The notes: a model not told the origin generated them from the sequence alone. Counted from the first letter of the stretch, positions 20,537-30,974 are shown. The stretch: DNA of 64,000 nt from Strigamia acuminata (GCA_949358305.1 OX442322.1:6014001-6078000); one strand, 5' to 3'. A program made the numbers and translations.

Positions 20537-21979
20537 TTAGATTTCTTCAAAAGGTTCGAATTTTCCTTGCTGGATCTCGTACAGGATTCGAACTCGCAAT
20601 TCCGAGCCCTCCGCTAGTTTCATCAGGTCTCGGCACTCAACGTATCTACGAGCAAAATGTAAAATCATGGGCCCGCAGCTGTCCCCATCAAGCTGGGCTG
20701 CTTTTGGTGGTTCCCATGGCTCGTAACTCGGTATTTCGTATCCAGAACCTATTAAATTGAGTTTAATATTACACCACCACGTGAAATGATCCACGTGTGG
20801 CTTTCCCGACGAGTCGTAGAACCCCACACACGGCGGAGAACGCTCCATATCGAACACGTATATGATCCAGTGTTCCTCCGCCGGTATGGGGAAGAACCAA
20901 ATCTTGTGCTGTTTTTTCGGTTGGTCGACCTGGTCGCGGAGCCAACGCCATGTATTGGGTTTATCCTCGCCTTTCATTAGTTTTGCCACGGTTGTCACTG
21001 GAAACGCATAAACTATCGGATATCGCTTCATCAACATACCCAAATAATAATCAACCACCGTGTCGTGCACCCAAGATATGCGGCCTGGCATTAATGCTCC
21101 TAAAGAGATCATTTCTCTAGGGCCGACCGCGATGTGTGGTCGCACTTCCGACACGTACATTTGCTCATCCGGGTGATGTTGAAAATATTCCGGCCATTTC
21201 TCCAGGGCTTCCATCGCTTTGTCTGCAGAGATCTTGACTTCATAGTCGGCTGGTGGTAACGGCAGGTTGATCCGTGGGTCGTAGAGCGCTGTTCGCTTCC
21301 CTAATTCCTTTGCGCGATCCACTTTGTTACGGATCTTTGCTTCTTCCAGGATCAATACCTGCGCCTCCTGCTTATAAGCTTGAAAGATCGGTCGTCCTTC
21401 CGCGCCCCTCGGTTGAAGAGGAATAACCGCCGCCGCTAGATTTCTCCGTTCAACGTTAATCTCCAGCAAACGACGGAAATTTCTCCTCACCGCTCGCTGA
21501 GATTGCTCTCGAATAATTCTCAAACCCCTTGGTGTTAATTTCTTTTTCTCGATACCTTCAGTTTTACGACGCAAGGTTCTATTTCTCTTACGTCGGTCCT
21601 GACGGTTTTTCTTTTTGATGTACTTCGGGTCGTTTGGATCTAGCATCATTGGTGGCTGGCTGTGACCTTTCTTACGTCTGTTGGTAAATGGGCGCTCGAA
21701 CTGGACTATGTCTTCCAATTTAATCGTTTTACTGGTACCCGCTGTTGGATTGTTCAAGTCTATACTTCTATCGTACCAATTCCACATGGCCATCGGGTCG
21801 ATCTCTACTTCAGCTTGATCAGGCATTACGTCGTTTAAGTCTATTGACTCTTCAGTTGGTTCAATTGGTTCAACCTCAATTGGTTCAGTTGGTTCGTATT
21901 CTGGTATTTCAAACTCGTCGCTCTCATCTGAGCTCGAATGGATGTCCATCCTGTCGAATTTACTCGCCATATTTTCCAT
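20537..21979 (-). CDS. Element E ORF3: Ulp1-like (C48) cysteine protease domain protein
   Basis: The first ATG is at 21979; the frame is open 30 bases further upstream. The protein is about 480 residues. The N-terminal third is acidic (repeats of Glu/Pro/Ile such as EPIEVEPIEP), the middle is very basic (KKKNRQDRRKRNRTLRRK and similar), and the C-terminal 180 residues carry the hallmarks of Ulp1/SENP proteases: His in EEHWIIYVFD (residue 370), Asp in GFYDSSG (389), Gln in AAQLDGDSCG (429) and Cys (435). The spacings (19, 40 and 6) are close to those of yeast Ulp1 (His514, Asp531, Gln574, Cys580). Known members of the family cleave SUMO-type or ubiquitin-like conjugates or viral precursors; the substrate here is unknown. 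It occupies the env position and may be expressed from a spliced RNA, with a pyrimidine-rich stretch ending in AAGCAG just upstream. Confidence 0.85.
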   Translation of the reverse strand: MENMASKFDRMDIHSSSDESDEFEIPEYEPTEPIEVEPIEPTEESIDLNDVMPDQAEVEIDPMAMWNWYDRSIDLNNPTAGTSKTIKLEDIVQFERPFTNRRKKGHSQPPMMLDPNDPKYIKKKNRQDRRKRNRTLRRKTEGIEKKKLTPRGLRIIREQSQRAVRRNFRRLLEINVERRNLAAAVIPLQPRGAEGRPIFQAYKQEAQVLILEEAKIRNKVDRAKELGKRTALYDPRINLPLPPADYEVKISADKAMEALEKWPEYFQHHPDEQMYVSEVRPHIAVGPREMISLGALMPGRISWVHDTVVDYYLGMLMKRYPIVYAFPVTTVAKLMKGEDKPNTWRWLRDQVDQPKKQHKIWFFPIPAEEHWIIYVFDMERSPPCVGFYDSSGKPHVDHFTWWCNIKLNLIGSGYEIPSYEPWEPPKAAQLDGDSCGPMILHFARRYVECRDLMKLAEGSELRVRILYEIQQGKFEPFEEI

Positions 21980-22905
21980 TTGACGGTCCTTCGCACTGTC
22001 ACTAAGCACTGAACGATTCCAACCTGCTTATGAAGAAAATAAAACGAAACAAAATAAAATTAAATAATATCAACTATATTATGCCTAATAAATAAAATTA
22101 TTCCTATTGCAAATAAATATTCCATAATAAACTTCAAACTTCTAACAATTTCCTAAAAGAATTTCAAATTAATTAAATTTTTCTTTTATTTTTCAAGTTT
22201 TCTTTAAAAAATCATTAATATTTTCAAAAACAATCATCAACTTATTCCATTTTACTTATTTACCATAAATTATTCTTATCAAAATTCAATCAAATTTCTA
22301 TCGAAAAATATTTACATTCATCAAACTTTTTCAATTTTAACAAAATTCGCAATGAATTTCCCAATCGCGTCCCGAATCATTCGTGTTGTTAGAACTAAAT
22401 TTTCCAAATTTTCTCTTTGAAATTTATTTTTAATTTACTCTACTATGCTATTAAATTCAGCATTTTATAATTTTAAAACTTTACCTAAATTATTAAGCCT
22501 AATTAAAATTCAATGCAGATGAACGAAGATCGCGTTGGGTCCTTTCGCGTCCCCGCCATTCGCACTTTCATTACTTCTTATTTATGCTTTAAAATCATTT
22601 TATTTCACACTAATGTGTCATTAAATTTTACTCCTAAATTATTTAAAATTTTAGTTTAAAACATTTTCACCTAATTAAAATTCTAACACGAATGAACGAA
22701 CATGGCGATTAGTTTCACTTTACGAAAATCGCTCAAAAAAACGTTTAAAACCTCAAAATTCATCTCTAAAATCACTTAAAATTATCAATATCATTCGTAC
22801 AAACCTTTTGAAATACAATATCATACACAAAATATAAATAAATAGACAATAAAAAGATTTTTGTTTCCGGGTCACACTATGAGTTCGTGTTCACCGTAGC
22901 AAGAA
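21980..22905 (-). other. Non-coding gap between pol and ORF3 of element E
   Basis: The gap is about 0.9 kb, strongly A/T-rich and without an ORF. On the minus strand its ORF3-proximal end reads TTTTATTTTCTTCATAAGCAG followed by G, a good candidate 3' splice site about 45 bases before the ORF3 ATG. F has the same layout. Confidence 0.55.
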
Positions 22906-25900
22906 TCAATAGCAATGACGATAGTCTTTTCGTTTCTGCGGTCTGAGTCTGCGCGACCGGAAATCGTCTTTTTGTGTATTTGCGCCATCTTGTGGCGGAT
23001 TTTTAAGTTGATTTTCATTAGTTCCTATCAAAGGCTGTGGTTCAAATAGCGACTTTAATGAGATTTGTTCTGTATCGTCTATATAACGTTCTCTCGGTTT
23101 GATTTTCGTCATTTCGACTGGTTTTTTAATGTTTTCTTCTACACTTTGTCCTTTTTTACTGATTTTCTTTACTTTATCAGCAAATTTCACTTTCTTTTCT
23201 GGTAATTCTTTCAAAACTTCGTCTATTTCTGGTTCAACTCGTTCTTTATACGGTTTCAGTCTTTCTACATTCACTATATCACTTTTCTTTCTTGTTGAAT
23301 TGATTATTTCATAATCATTCGGTGCAGTTCTTCGCACAATTTCATATGGGCCGGAAAATTGCGGTAAAAGCTTCTCTGACAAGCCAACTTTTCTGTTAAT
23401 GGTTTTCAAATATACCAATTCACCTGGTTCAAATTCCTTGTTGACTCTATCTTCATCAAACCTTTTCTTGCTTTTTGCTGATTGTTTTTCAAGCCTCTCA
23501 TTTGCAATTTTCCTGGCTGCTCGAATGAATTTCGCTGTTCTTAAAGTAAACTCTTTCTGTGGCAAATCCAAATTTACATCTACTGTCAAATCCACGTCAT
23601 ATCCTCGTAAAAGATAGTGTGGTGTATATCCTGTTGTTTCATGAACGGCCGTGTTATATGAAAACAGGAGAAATGGAAGAAATTCGTCCCAGTCAGTATG
23701 TTCTTCATTAACGTAACTTTGCAACATTTTTGCGAATGTCGCATTAAATCTCTCAGTTAATCCATTTGTTCTTGGATGGTATCCTGACGTAGTTTTATGC
23801 AAACTTTTAAACATATTTGAGACTTCCTCAACCATTTTATTCCTGTATTCTGTTCCACGGTCACTTAAAATCTCTCTTGGACTGCCTTCTTTCAGAATTA
23901 CTTCATATAACAACGTTCTCGCTGCTTCTAAAGCTGTAGCTACTGCTGCTGGTCTGGCTATTGCATTTCTCGAAAGATAATCAGTCACAACAAAAACATA
24001 TTTATTTCCAAGACGTGATAATGGAAATGGTCCAAGCGTATCTATTCCAATTCGCTCAAAAGGCTTTGAAACTGTTGACCATGGCTGCATTAGTCCCTTC
24101 GCTGGTGTAGTCATCGTTTTTGCTTTCGCGCAACTTTGGCAGGACAAGACATAATTTCTAACGTCCCTATAAATTCTTGTCCAAAAGAATCGTGTTCTTA
24201 TACGTTTCCACGTTTTTGCCAAACCCAAATGAGCTCCTAGTAATCCATCGTGCATTTCGTATAATACATCTGTTTGAAGTTGTTTTGGAACTACTAGTAA
24301 CAAATCTTCCATGTTCAGGGAACTATTTAGTTTTTTCTTCCTGAACAACGTTTTGTTTTGAAGAACGAACTGCTTTAGAGGTCGTCTTCTTTTTCTTGGA
24401 AGTTGCTCTTGGTTTTCTAGCGCTGTTATGAGGTCCAGAAGTTTAGGATCCTTCCTCTGCTCAGCAGGGAGGTCCAAATTTTCTAAGAGAAGCGAAGGCA
24501 ATTTTTGAATTTCTTCTTCACTTAACTCTTCCTGGATCCTACTCAGGGCATCAGCATCTGTGTGCTTCTTGCCACTTTTATGAAATATATCAAAATCATA
24601 CTCAGCTAATTGCAGCGCCCACCTGGCCAGCCGTCCATTTGGATTTCGGACTCCTTTCAGCCATTGGAGGGCAGAATGGTCGGTAATAATTTGGAATTTC
24701 TGTCCATATAAGTACGGTCTAAACTTTTCAATAGCAAAAATAATTGCTAACATTTCCCTTTCAGTTGCAGTGTAATTCATTTCTGCTGTGCTCATCATAC
24801 GACTTGCATAAGCGATGGCACGCTCTTGATTGTTGACTTTTTGCTTCAAAATAGCTCCTAATCCATAGGCACTTGCGTCGCATGAAATCATGAAAGGCTG
24901 AGTAAAATCTGGATGCGCTAACACCGGCACTGTTATTAATGCTGTTCGAAGCGTGTGGAATGCTTTCTTATGGGGGGGTCCCCAATCAAACTTTTCATCC
25001 TTTTTGGTTAAATTCACCAGAGGTTTGGAAATGTCCGCAAAACCTTTAATAAATTTCCGGTAATACGAGCATAATCCAAGAAAACCACGTAGTTGTTTAA
25101 CGTTCACAGGAATTGGAAACTTGGCCACAGAATCCAGATTCCTGGGATCCGGTGAAATACCTTCAGCATCAACCACATGTCCGAGGTATCGTATGGTGTG
25201 TGTGGCAAACGTACATTTACTCAGTTTGACTTTTAAATTCGCTGCTCTCAGCTTTTCGAAAACTGCCTCCAAATCGACGAGGTGCTGGTCAAAAGTCTTT
25301 GAAAACACTATCAAATCGTCAAGATATGCTATGCATACTTTTCCCAGGAGGTTACCAAGTACCTTATTCATCAATTTTTGAAAGGCTGCTGGACTGTTAC
25401 ATAATCCCATTCCAAGGACATTAAACTCATAGTGTCCGCTTGAAGTAGTGAACGCTGTTTTCTCACGATCTTGTTCATCTATTTCTACTTGGTGATATCC
25501 CTGAATAAGATCCATCATTGAAAAATACTTTGCACCCGCTAGCTGATCTAGGGTGTCATCTATACGTGGTAAGGGATACACCATTTTCTTTGTCACTGCA
25601 TTCAAACGTCTCCAATCTACACAAAATCTCCATTTGCCATCTCTCTTCTTGATGAGCAGTACTGGTGCACTCCATGGGCTCTCGGATTCTCTAATGACTC
25701 CTTGCTCAAGTAACTTCTTTGTTTCAGCATCCTCGATTTCTTTTTCCTTAATTGATCGTCTATAAGGTTGTAAATGGATTGGAGGAGAATCTCCAGTATC
25801 TATTCGATGCCTAATCGTGTGAGCTCTGCCTAAATCATTATCAGTCTTCGCAAATCTATCTGAATTTTTCTTCAACAATTGTAGCATCAGCTCTTGTTGT

Positions 25901-26709
25901 GATGGCGTCATATTGTCATTTGCCATAGACGTGCTAAAGTCAAAATGATCATCTCTTTTTTCATCAAGCACGCCAGACTCAATTACATAAAAAGCTTTTG
26001 CAATTGCTGAATTACGTCCTAAATAAATTGTCTTTTTAGTCGGATTTGCAACTCGCAGAACTCCTTCACCTTTTCTGAATTTGGTCAATGTTTTACAGCA
26101 AATCACTCCAAATCGATCTACTACTCCACTAAGTGGTTCAATAAATAATTCATCGTCTACTTTCTTTGCAATTTTTATTGGTACTATACATTCATGTAAA
26201 GCTGGTATAGTAATAGGTTTCAAAACTCGAGCTATGTAATTTTGATCGGTATGATTTTTAGACATTGGGAAAATTTCTTGTTGTTCATCTTTTGGGCCTA
26301 CAAAGATCTTCTGGTGGTCGTAATCAAGTTTACACCTCGCAGATGTCAGAAAGCTATGTCCAAGCAGTAAATGGTGGCCAAATCCGTTGACGATCAGCAC
26401 TTCAATGGTGTGTTGCTGTTGTCCAACGTCAATAGTGATCTTGGTTTTTCCTTCCGGGATTATTATTGAACCATCTACAACTCTGAGTCGAATGTATGGA
26501 CATGGTTGATATTTGAGCTGCAATGTTCTTACCAAATCTTCATTAATAATATTACGATAACCTCCAGAATCCAAGACACCTGTTATCTCCATACCATTCA
26601 CCACTACTGGAATTTGCAAAAGTTCATCTGTGGCGTTCAACTCAATAATTTCTAACTTCCTTTTCCTTCTTCTCTTCTTTTTGTTATTTCGTCTTTGTGG
26701 CCATTCTAG
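22906..26709 (-). CDS. Element E pol: protease, reverse transcriptase, RNase H, integrase
   Basis: Pol has no ATG of its own near the start. Its frame is entered from gag by a -1 shift at 26709-26715 and runs open to 22906. After a very basic stretch (KKKRRRKRK), domains in order are: aspartic protease (GVLDSGGYRN), reverse transcriptase (FSMMDLIQGYHQVE, LGMGLCNSPAAFQ, AYLDDLIVFS), RNase H (ISCDASAYGLGAI, TDHSALQWL), integrase zinc domain (HLGLAKTW...CQSCAKAK) and integrase core with D (GIDTLGPF), D (LSDRGTEY) and E (NGLTERFN), then a GPY/F module (LPQFSGPYEIV) and a Lys/Glu-rich tail. All catalytic residues are present and there is no internal stop, so it was likely active when inserted. Confidence 0.95.
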   Translation of the reverse strand, partial: LEWPQRRNNKKKRRRKRKLEIIELNATDELLQIPVVVNGMEITGVLDSGGYRNIINEDLVRTLQLKYQPCPYIRLRVVDGSIIIPEGKTKITIDVGQQQHTIEVLIVNGFGHHLLLGHSFLTSARCKLDYDHQKIFVGPKDEQQEIFPMSKNHTDQNYIARVLKPITIPALHECIVPIKIAKKVDDELFIEPLSGVVDRFGVICCKTLTKFRKGEGVLRVANPTKKTIYLGRNSAIAKAFYVIESGVLDEKRDDHFDFSTSMANDNMTPSQQELMLQLLKKNSDRFAKTDNDLGRAHTIRHRIDTGDSPPIHLQPYRRSIKEKEIEDAETKKLLEQGVIRESESPWSAPVLLIKKRDGKWRFCVDWRRLNAVTKKMVYPLPRIDDTLDQLAGAKYFSMMDLIQGYHQVEIDEQDREKTAFTTSSGHYEFNVLGMGLCNSPAAFQKLMNKVLGNLLGKVCIAYLDDLIVFSKTFDQHLVDLEAVFEKLRAANLKVKLSKCTFATHTIRYLGHVVDAEGISPDPRNLDSVAKFPIPVNVKQLRGFLGLCSYYRKFIKGFADISKPLVNLTKKDEKFDWGPPHKKAFHTLRTALITVPVLAHPDFTQPFMISCDASAYGLGAILKQKVNNQERAIAYASRMMSTAEMNYTATEREMLAIIFAIEKFRPYLYGQKFQIITDHSALQWLKGVRNPNGRLARWALQLAEYDFDIFHKSGKKHTDADALSRIQEELSEEEIQKLPSLLLENLDLPAEQRKDPKLLDLITALENQEQLPRKRRRPLKQFVLQNKTLFRKKKLNSSLNMEDLLLVVPKQLQTDVLYEMHDGLLGAHLGLAKTWKRIRTRFFWTRIYRDVRNYVLSCQSCAKAKTMTTPAKGLMQPWSTVSKPFERIGIDTLGPFPLSRLGNKYVFVVTDYLSRNAIARPAAVATALEAARTLLYEVILKEGSPREILSDRGTEYRNKMVEEVSNMFKSLHKTTSGYHPRTNGLTERFNATFAKMLQSYVNEEHTDWDEFLPFLLFSYNTAVHETTGYTPHYLLRGYDVDLTVDVNLDLPQKEFTLRTAKFIRAARKIANERLEKQSAKSKKRFDEDRVNKEFEPGELVYLKTINRKVGLSEKLLPQFSGPYEIVRRTAPNDYEIINSTRKKSDIVNVERLKPYKERVEPEIDEVLKELPEKKVKFADKVKKISKKGQSVEENIKKPVEMTKIKPRERYIDDTEQISLKSLFEPQPLIGTNENQLKNPPQDGANTQKDDFRSRRLRPQKRKDYRHCY

Positions 26710-28217
26710 TTTCCCGATGCATTAGGTGGTCCACCACGTGGGGCTCCTCGATTTCCTCGGCCTTGGTAATTTTCAATAAAATTTTTACCTTTATAATTTG
26801 GATTTTTAGGATGACCTTGGTTATTTGGATTCCCCTGTTGTCTTTGACCTTGTGGTGGGTTCCTTTGCTGTTGTGGCGGATTCCATTGCTGTTGTGGATA
26901 TTGCTGTTGGAATCCTTGACCTGAATTATTCCACTGATCATTCCAATTACCTCTGTTTTGACCTCTATTGTTCCATCCTCTACCTTGGTTCCAAATACTG
27001 TTGTTATTCCACCATCCACGTTGTTGTCCAGGTCGTCCTCTAGAGTTACCTCTATTGTAGAACTGCGCCTGGTTTGGATGTGGCGTATACCATTGGTTTT
27101 GGTAGAAGACTGGAGTAACCTCTGCATATTGAACATCCCCAAACTGCTGCTGTTGTCTTAGCACTTTGACCTCTGCTAACAACTCGTCTTTTGTTTTATT
27201 GACGTCGCTCGGTTCTACCAAGCAACTCGGTGTCACCTTGCTAGGTGTATCAACAGCTTTTTGCAGTAGGGTTAGTAAAACTTCTGCAGGGTCCTCGTTG
27301 AATGCATGAGCTTCCAATAACCCAAGTTGAGATGTTAGTTGATCCAACGTCTTTGGAAAGTTGACTACTAATTTATCTCTAGTCGCCTTTTTAAGTGTCT
27401 GAAACACATGAAATATCTTTTGCTCTTCAGTAAATGATGGTCTTGCAAAAGAACATTCTTTTAATATCTTCTGCATGTGTTCCAAAGCTGTTCCATCCTT
27501 GTGCTGCATTGCTTGTAATTTCGACAAAATCGTTGTTATTTGTCGTCTAAATTTCGTCCTCAACGCATCTTTCCATTGTGTCCATGTTCTAGTCGGATAC
27601 AGTGGAAGTTGATCTAAATACCATGATGATGCGGAAGATTTCAGCACAATTGACAGATGCTTAATACGTTCAGTATCATCGGCGATCGTATCTTCATATC
27701 TAATCAACCACGTGTCAATATTTCCTATAGCCGGATTAAAATCAACTGGATTTCTTCTATTGACCACTAAGTTTTGTAACACTGTCTGTATTGCTACCAG
27801 TTCTGATGATGGCGAAGCATTAGCCATTTTAGTAGAAGATTGTTCAATTTTTATTTCCACTTTTGGTTGACTTGGTTCCTCGTGCTCTTCAATATCTTTG
27901 GCTGCGTCCTCAAATACGTCGTCCAAATTTACCTGTACCCTTTCCAAAAGATCGCCTAATTCTGATTGTTCCTTAGGCAATAACCAATTATACACCTCTG
28001 GATCTATTAATCTTTTATTACGCTGCTCGGGAGTTTCCAGATCTTCCCTTTTTTGTGTTTTTTGTTCACCTTTGGATTTTGATCTATACTTCCGACCAGT
28101 TACTTTATCATCCAGTAACTCTTTGGGTGTATCAGGTTCTCCTGGTTCCTTTTTGGCAAACAGATAATCTGCTACAAACTCTGGCAGTTTATAACGTTTG
28201 GATTCCGCAATGATTAA
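26706..28217 (-). CDS. Element E gag, Q/N/G-rich C-terminus, no obvious ATG
   Basis: The frame is open from about 28217 to the TAG at 26708-26706. The upstream 70 codons look coding (charged, Lys/Glu-rich), yet contain no ATG; the first in-frame ATG is near 27827 (MANASP). Initiation may be non-AUG, use a spliced leader exon, or the start may have been lost. The middle resembles the retrotransposon gag domain (WLIRYEDTIADD, WKDALRTKFRR). The C-terminal 110 residues are rich in Gln, Asn and Gly with no CCHC knuckle; RG-rich segments may replace it in RNA binding. The stop follows a GGGAAAC heptamer that allows -1 frameshifting into pol. Confidence 0.8.
   Translation of the reverse strand, partial: LIIAESKRYKLPEFVADYLFAKKEPGEPDTPKELLDDKVTGRKYRSKSKGEQKTQKREDLETPEQRNKRLIDPEVYNWLLPKEQSELGDLLERVQVNLDDVFEDAAKDIEEHEEPSQPKVEIKIEQSSTKMANASPSSELVAIQTVLQNLVVNRRNPVDFNPAIGNIDTWLIRYEDTIADDTERIKHLSIVLKSSASSWYLDQLPLYPTRTWTQWKDALRTKFRRQITTILSKLQAMQHKDGTALEHMQKILKECSFARPSFTEEQKIFHVFQTLKKATRDKLVVNFPKTLDQLTSQLGLLEAHAFNEDPAEVLLTLLQKAVDTPSKVTPSCLVEPSDVNKTKDELLAEVKVLRQQQQFGDVQYAEVTPVFYQNQWYTPHPNQAQFYNRGNSRGRPGQQRGWWNNNSIWNQGRGWNNRGQNRGNWNDQWNNSGQGFQQQYPQQQWNPPQQQRNPPQGQRQQGNPNNQGHPKNPNYKGKNFIENYQGRGNRGAPRGGPPNASGN
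26709..26715 (-). other. Slippery heptamer GGGAAAC at the gag-pol junction of E
   Basis: In the gag frame the bases read G GGA AAC TAG, a canonical X XXY YYZ heptamer, with the gag stop directly after it. A -1 slip gives GGG AAA CTA and enters the pol frame, which stays open. This heptamer is a known retroviral slip site. Confidence 0.8.
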
Positions 28218-29003
28218 TTAATTAAACTGAAGACACAATCCTTTGAAGCACTTAGAATCAGTTTATTCAATTGTAAATAACACTATAACTCTTTTAACTC
28301 TCTGAAAATAAGTAAATGATTAAACAGTTCAAACAATTCAATTTTCACAATCTAATTTCAAAATTTTCAAAACAATTAAATTTTCACGGTCATATTTCAA
28401 AACTTTATTAAATTCATTAGTAATAAATATTTAAGAAAACTTTTTATTAGTAAATAATTACAAAAATATCCTGAAATTCAAAAATTCATTAATAAATTCA
28501 AACTATATATTTTATTAATATACACTTTCATCAAAATGGAAAACACTAAATTCCTTATTTAATAATTATAAACGTCACCATTCACATTCAATTCACAATT
28601 AAACTCCACAATAAATATCACTCAATATCACTTCATTCAATTCAATATTCAAAGTTATTTTGTTATATTTTATCTCTTAATTTCACCAATTTTAAAACTC
28701 AATTAAGTCTATTATCTTTATTAGCAATGAGTCACCTTTTTCATTTCTATCACTCTTATCAATGAGTCATCTGTATGCAAATCAAGTTACAGTTTTTCAA
28801 AATTTTATATAATTTTTGAACTAATTTTCCACAAATTTCAATTCTAATTGTTTTAATTTCCCAATTTTAATTTTCCAATTTCCTGAAAAACTAATCACTA
28901 GGTAAACTCAAGCAAAACTAAGCTTAATTCCAAAATTTTCGCTAATTTTCAAATTTTATTCTAATTTTTATGCGGTATGGGAAAGACTCGCATCTCCACC
29001 ATT
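28218..29003 (-). promoter_or_regulatory. Element E leader with candidate primer-binding site
   Basis: Two bases inside the 5' LTR the minus strand reads TGGTGGAGATGCGAGTC (about 28985-29001), a plausible PBS because it starts TGG and sits at the expected place. I could not match it to a tRNA. The remaining 0.75 kb is extremely A/T-rich with no ORF. Confidence 0.5.
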
Positions 29004-29573
29004 TGTTACGTGGATTCTGGGCTTCCATCCGAGTTCCACGCAACTGTATTTTGACTGAGTGATAGAGAAAGAATGAGGCGTTGTTTATAGTTTTCAAATT
29101 CAAATCTGATCTTTATTAGATCGGACAGACAAAGTCTGTTCGACCTTCATTAATTGTGCGCTTTACAACTCGAATAAATCATCACTATTAACCTTGAATG
29201 AAATGGCATTTATATTATATTAATTCAGTACAACTAAATAACACTTTACAACTGGGTGATAAATTGCATAAATCATAATATCAGAAGATAGCCGTCAGCC
29301 GTACCCTTTGTTTATCGGGCGACATTAGGCTAGTAAGTTAAATTGATGTTCTCTGAAAAGCAACATAAGATTAAGTGAGCTGTCTTAGAGTGGGTCAGTT
29401 CATAGGAAATCTCCTATTCTACCCTTAATCGAATTGATCGGTCTAACAGACGACGATGACGGTTTCCAATCGCCACGCCATCTGTTGCCGAAATTTAGCA
29501 ACATTAAACCAATAATGGATCAAATTACGTGTTACGAATCGCGCATTAATCGACACGGTTCGTACACGTGACA
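29004..29573 (-). repeat. Element E 5' LTR (570 bp)
   Basis: It matches 19666-20235 with one visible difference. The duplication ATAT (29574-29577) follows and the D polyprotein resumes. Confidence 0.95.
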
Positions 29574-29577
29574 ATAT

Positions 29578-30974
29578 TAGGATGTAAGTGGCTCTTCAAA
29601 CTGAAGGAAGATGCTCTAGGCAAACCAGCCAGATATCGCGCCAGATTAGTGGCACAGGGCTTTCGCCAAACTTTAGGTGTAGACTACGATGAAGTCTTTA
29701 GCCCTGTTGTCAACTTTGTTCTCATACGCCTATTTTTCTGCCTATTAGTAGTCCTCAAAGGGTGGAAGGACGCGCATTTAGATGTGAAGTGCGCGTACCT
29801 ATACGGCGATCTTGCGCACAAAGTATATATGCGCATTCCAGCTGGCGCAACATGTTCAAATCCAAATCACGTATGGCTCCTGATAAAGTCGCTCTACGGA
29901 CTCCATCAGTCCGGGCGCCAATGGTTTGAAAAACTGGATCAAACATTGCGCGATTTGGGATTTCGCAGATTACCAGGGTGCAACTGTGTGTACATATACG
30001 GAACTTCCGCCGTGATGCTAATATACGTCGATGATATAGTACTATTTCACGCGACGGATAGCATCCTGACGCAATTAATTGCTCTCATTAGCACCCAATT
30101 CGATGTCGTGAATTTAGGACCAATTACGAAACTCTTAGGTGTAGAGTTCATCCGTACTCCCAAAGGAATCTTCATCATCCAACGTGCATACATACAGAAG
30201 ATTCTCAAGAAATTTGAAATTATCGCCGATAAACTCATCAAGGTCCCAGTAACACCAGGAACGACGCTCGTCAAAGGGTCGAAAGAGGACTTGCCAGAAT
30301 TTCCTTATCGTTCGTTAATAGGCTCTCTTCTCTTCCTCGCATCGAGGACACGACCTGATATATTATTCTCAGTGATAATGTTGTCACAGTTCAATAATTG
30401 GTACAACCACACTCACATCAAAGCGCTCATGCAGGTTGTGCGCTACGTAGGCAATACTTTGGATTACGCAATTGAACTGTCAAATTGTTCCAATGGACAA
30501 CTATGGGGATATACTGGCGCGTCCTGGGCCACCGAAGTCAGCACTTCTTTGAGTTTCGGCGGGTATATAGCCTATATTGGAAACGTCCCCATCGGATGGA
30601 GTTGTCGTAAACAAACCAGCGTGGCGTGCTCAACGATGGAGGCGGAGTTTGTCGCCCTCGTTGAGTGCGTCCGTGAGCTGTATTGGCTCGATTACGTCTA
30701 CAGTTCCGTACCGATGCTGAATAGATCTTCACCACCTATAGTGTTCTCCGATGCGCTTTCTTCCATCCAATTCACATCAAATGACGTGGAGAACAGTAAA
30801 ACGAAACATATCCGAGTGAAATTTCATTGGATTCGGGAATGGTACACAGCGGGTGCATTCCAATTGCGCAAAGTCCCCGGATCAATGAACGTGGCAGACA
30901 TTTTTACCAAATGGTTGGGCTCATCTCAACTGCGTCTCCTGATTTCCCGGATTTTCAATTTCAACCTATCGTGA
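29578..30974 (+). CDS. Element D polyprotein, C-terminal part (reverse transcriptase, RNase H)
   Basis: This continues the D frame after gypsy E. It starts inside the reverse transcriptase (LGCKWLFKLKED), with the catalytic MLIYVDDIVLF, LGPITKLLGVEF and then RNase H motifs (CSTMEAEFVALVE, SDALSSIQFTSNDVENSKTKHI). It ends at 30974. About 465 residues are open and no lesion is seen in this part. Confidence 0.95.

Larger units (their letters stand above)
19666..29573 (-). mobile_element. Element E: Ty3/gypsy retrotransposon with a Ulp1-like ORF3, full length
   Basis: The 570-bp LTRs (3' LTR 19666-20235, 5' LTR 29004-29573; in element sense they start TGTCACG and end CGTAACA) differ at one base I could find. 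The 4-bp duplication ATAT lies at 19662-19665 and 29574-29577. Order on the minus strand: 5' LTR, candidate PBS, leader, gag, pol by -1 frameshift, a gap of about 0.9 kb, ORF3 with a C48 protease fold, polypurine tract, 3' LTR. All reading frames are open. It is the youngest layer of the nest, inserted in the reverse transcriptase region of D. Confidence 0.95.

Noticed and set aside
19666-29573. DNA transposon (Maverick/Polinton or MULE) carrying the Ulp1 protease
   Set aside because: The protease ORF lies between gag-pol and the 3' LTR, in the same orientation, inside a perfect LTR/TSD frame, with no terminal inverted repeats or transposase.
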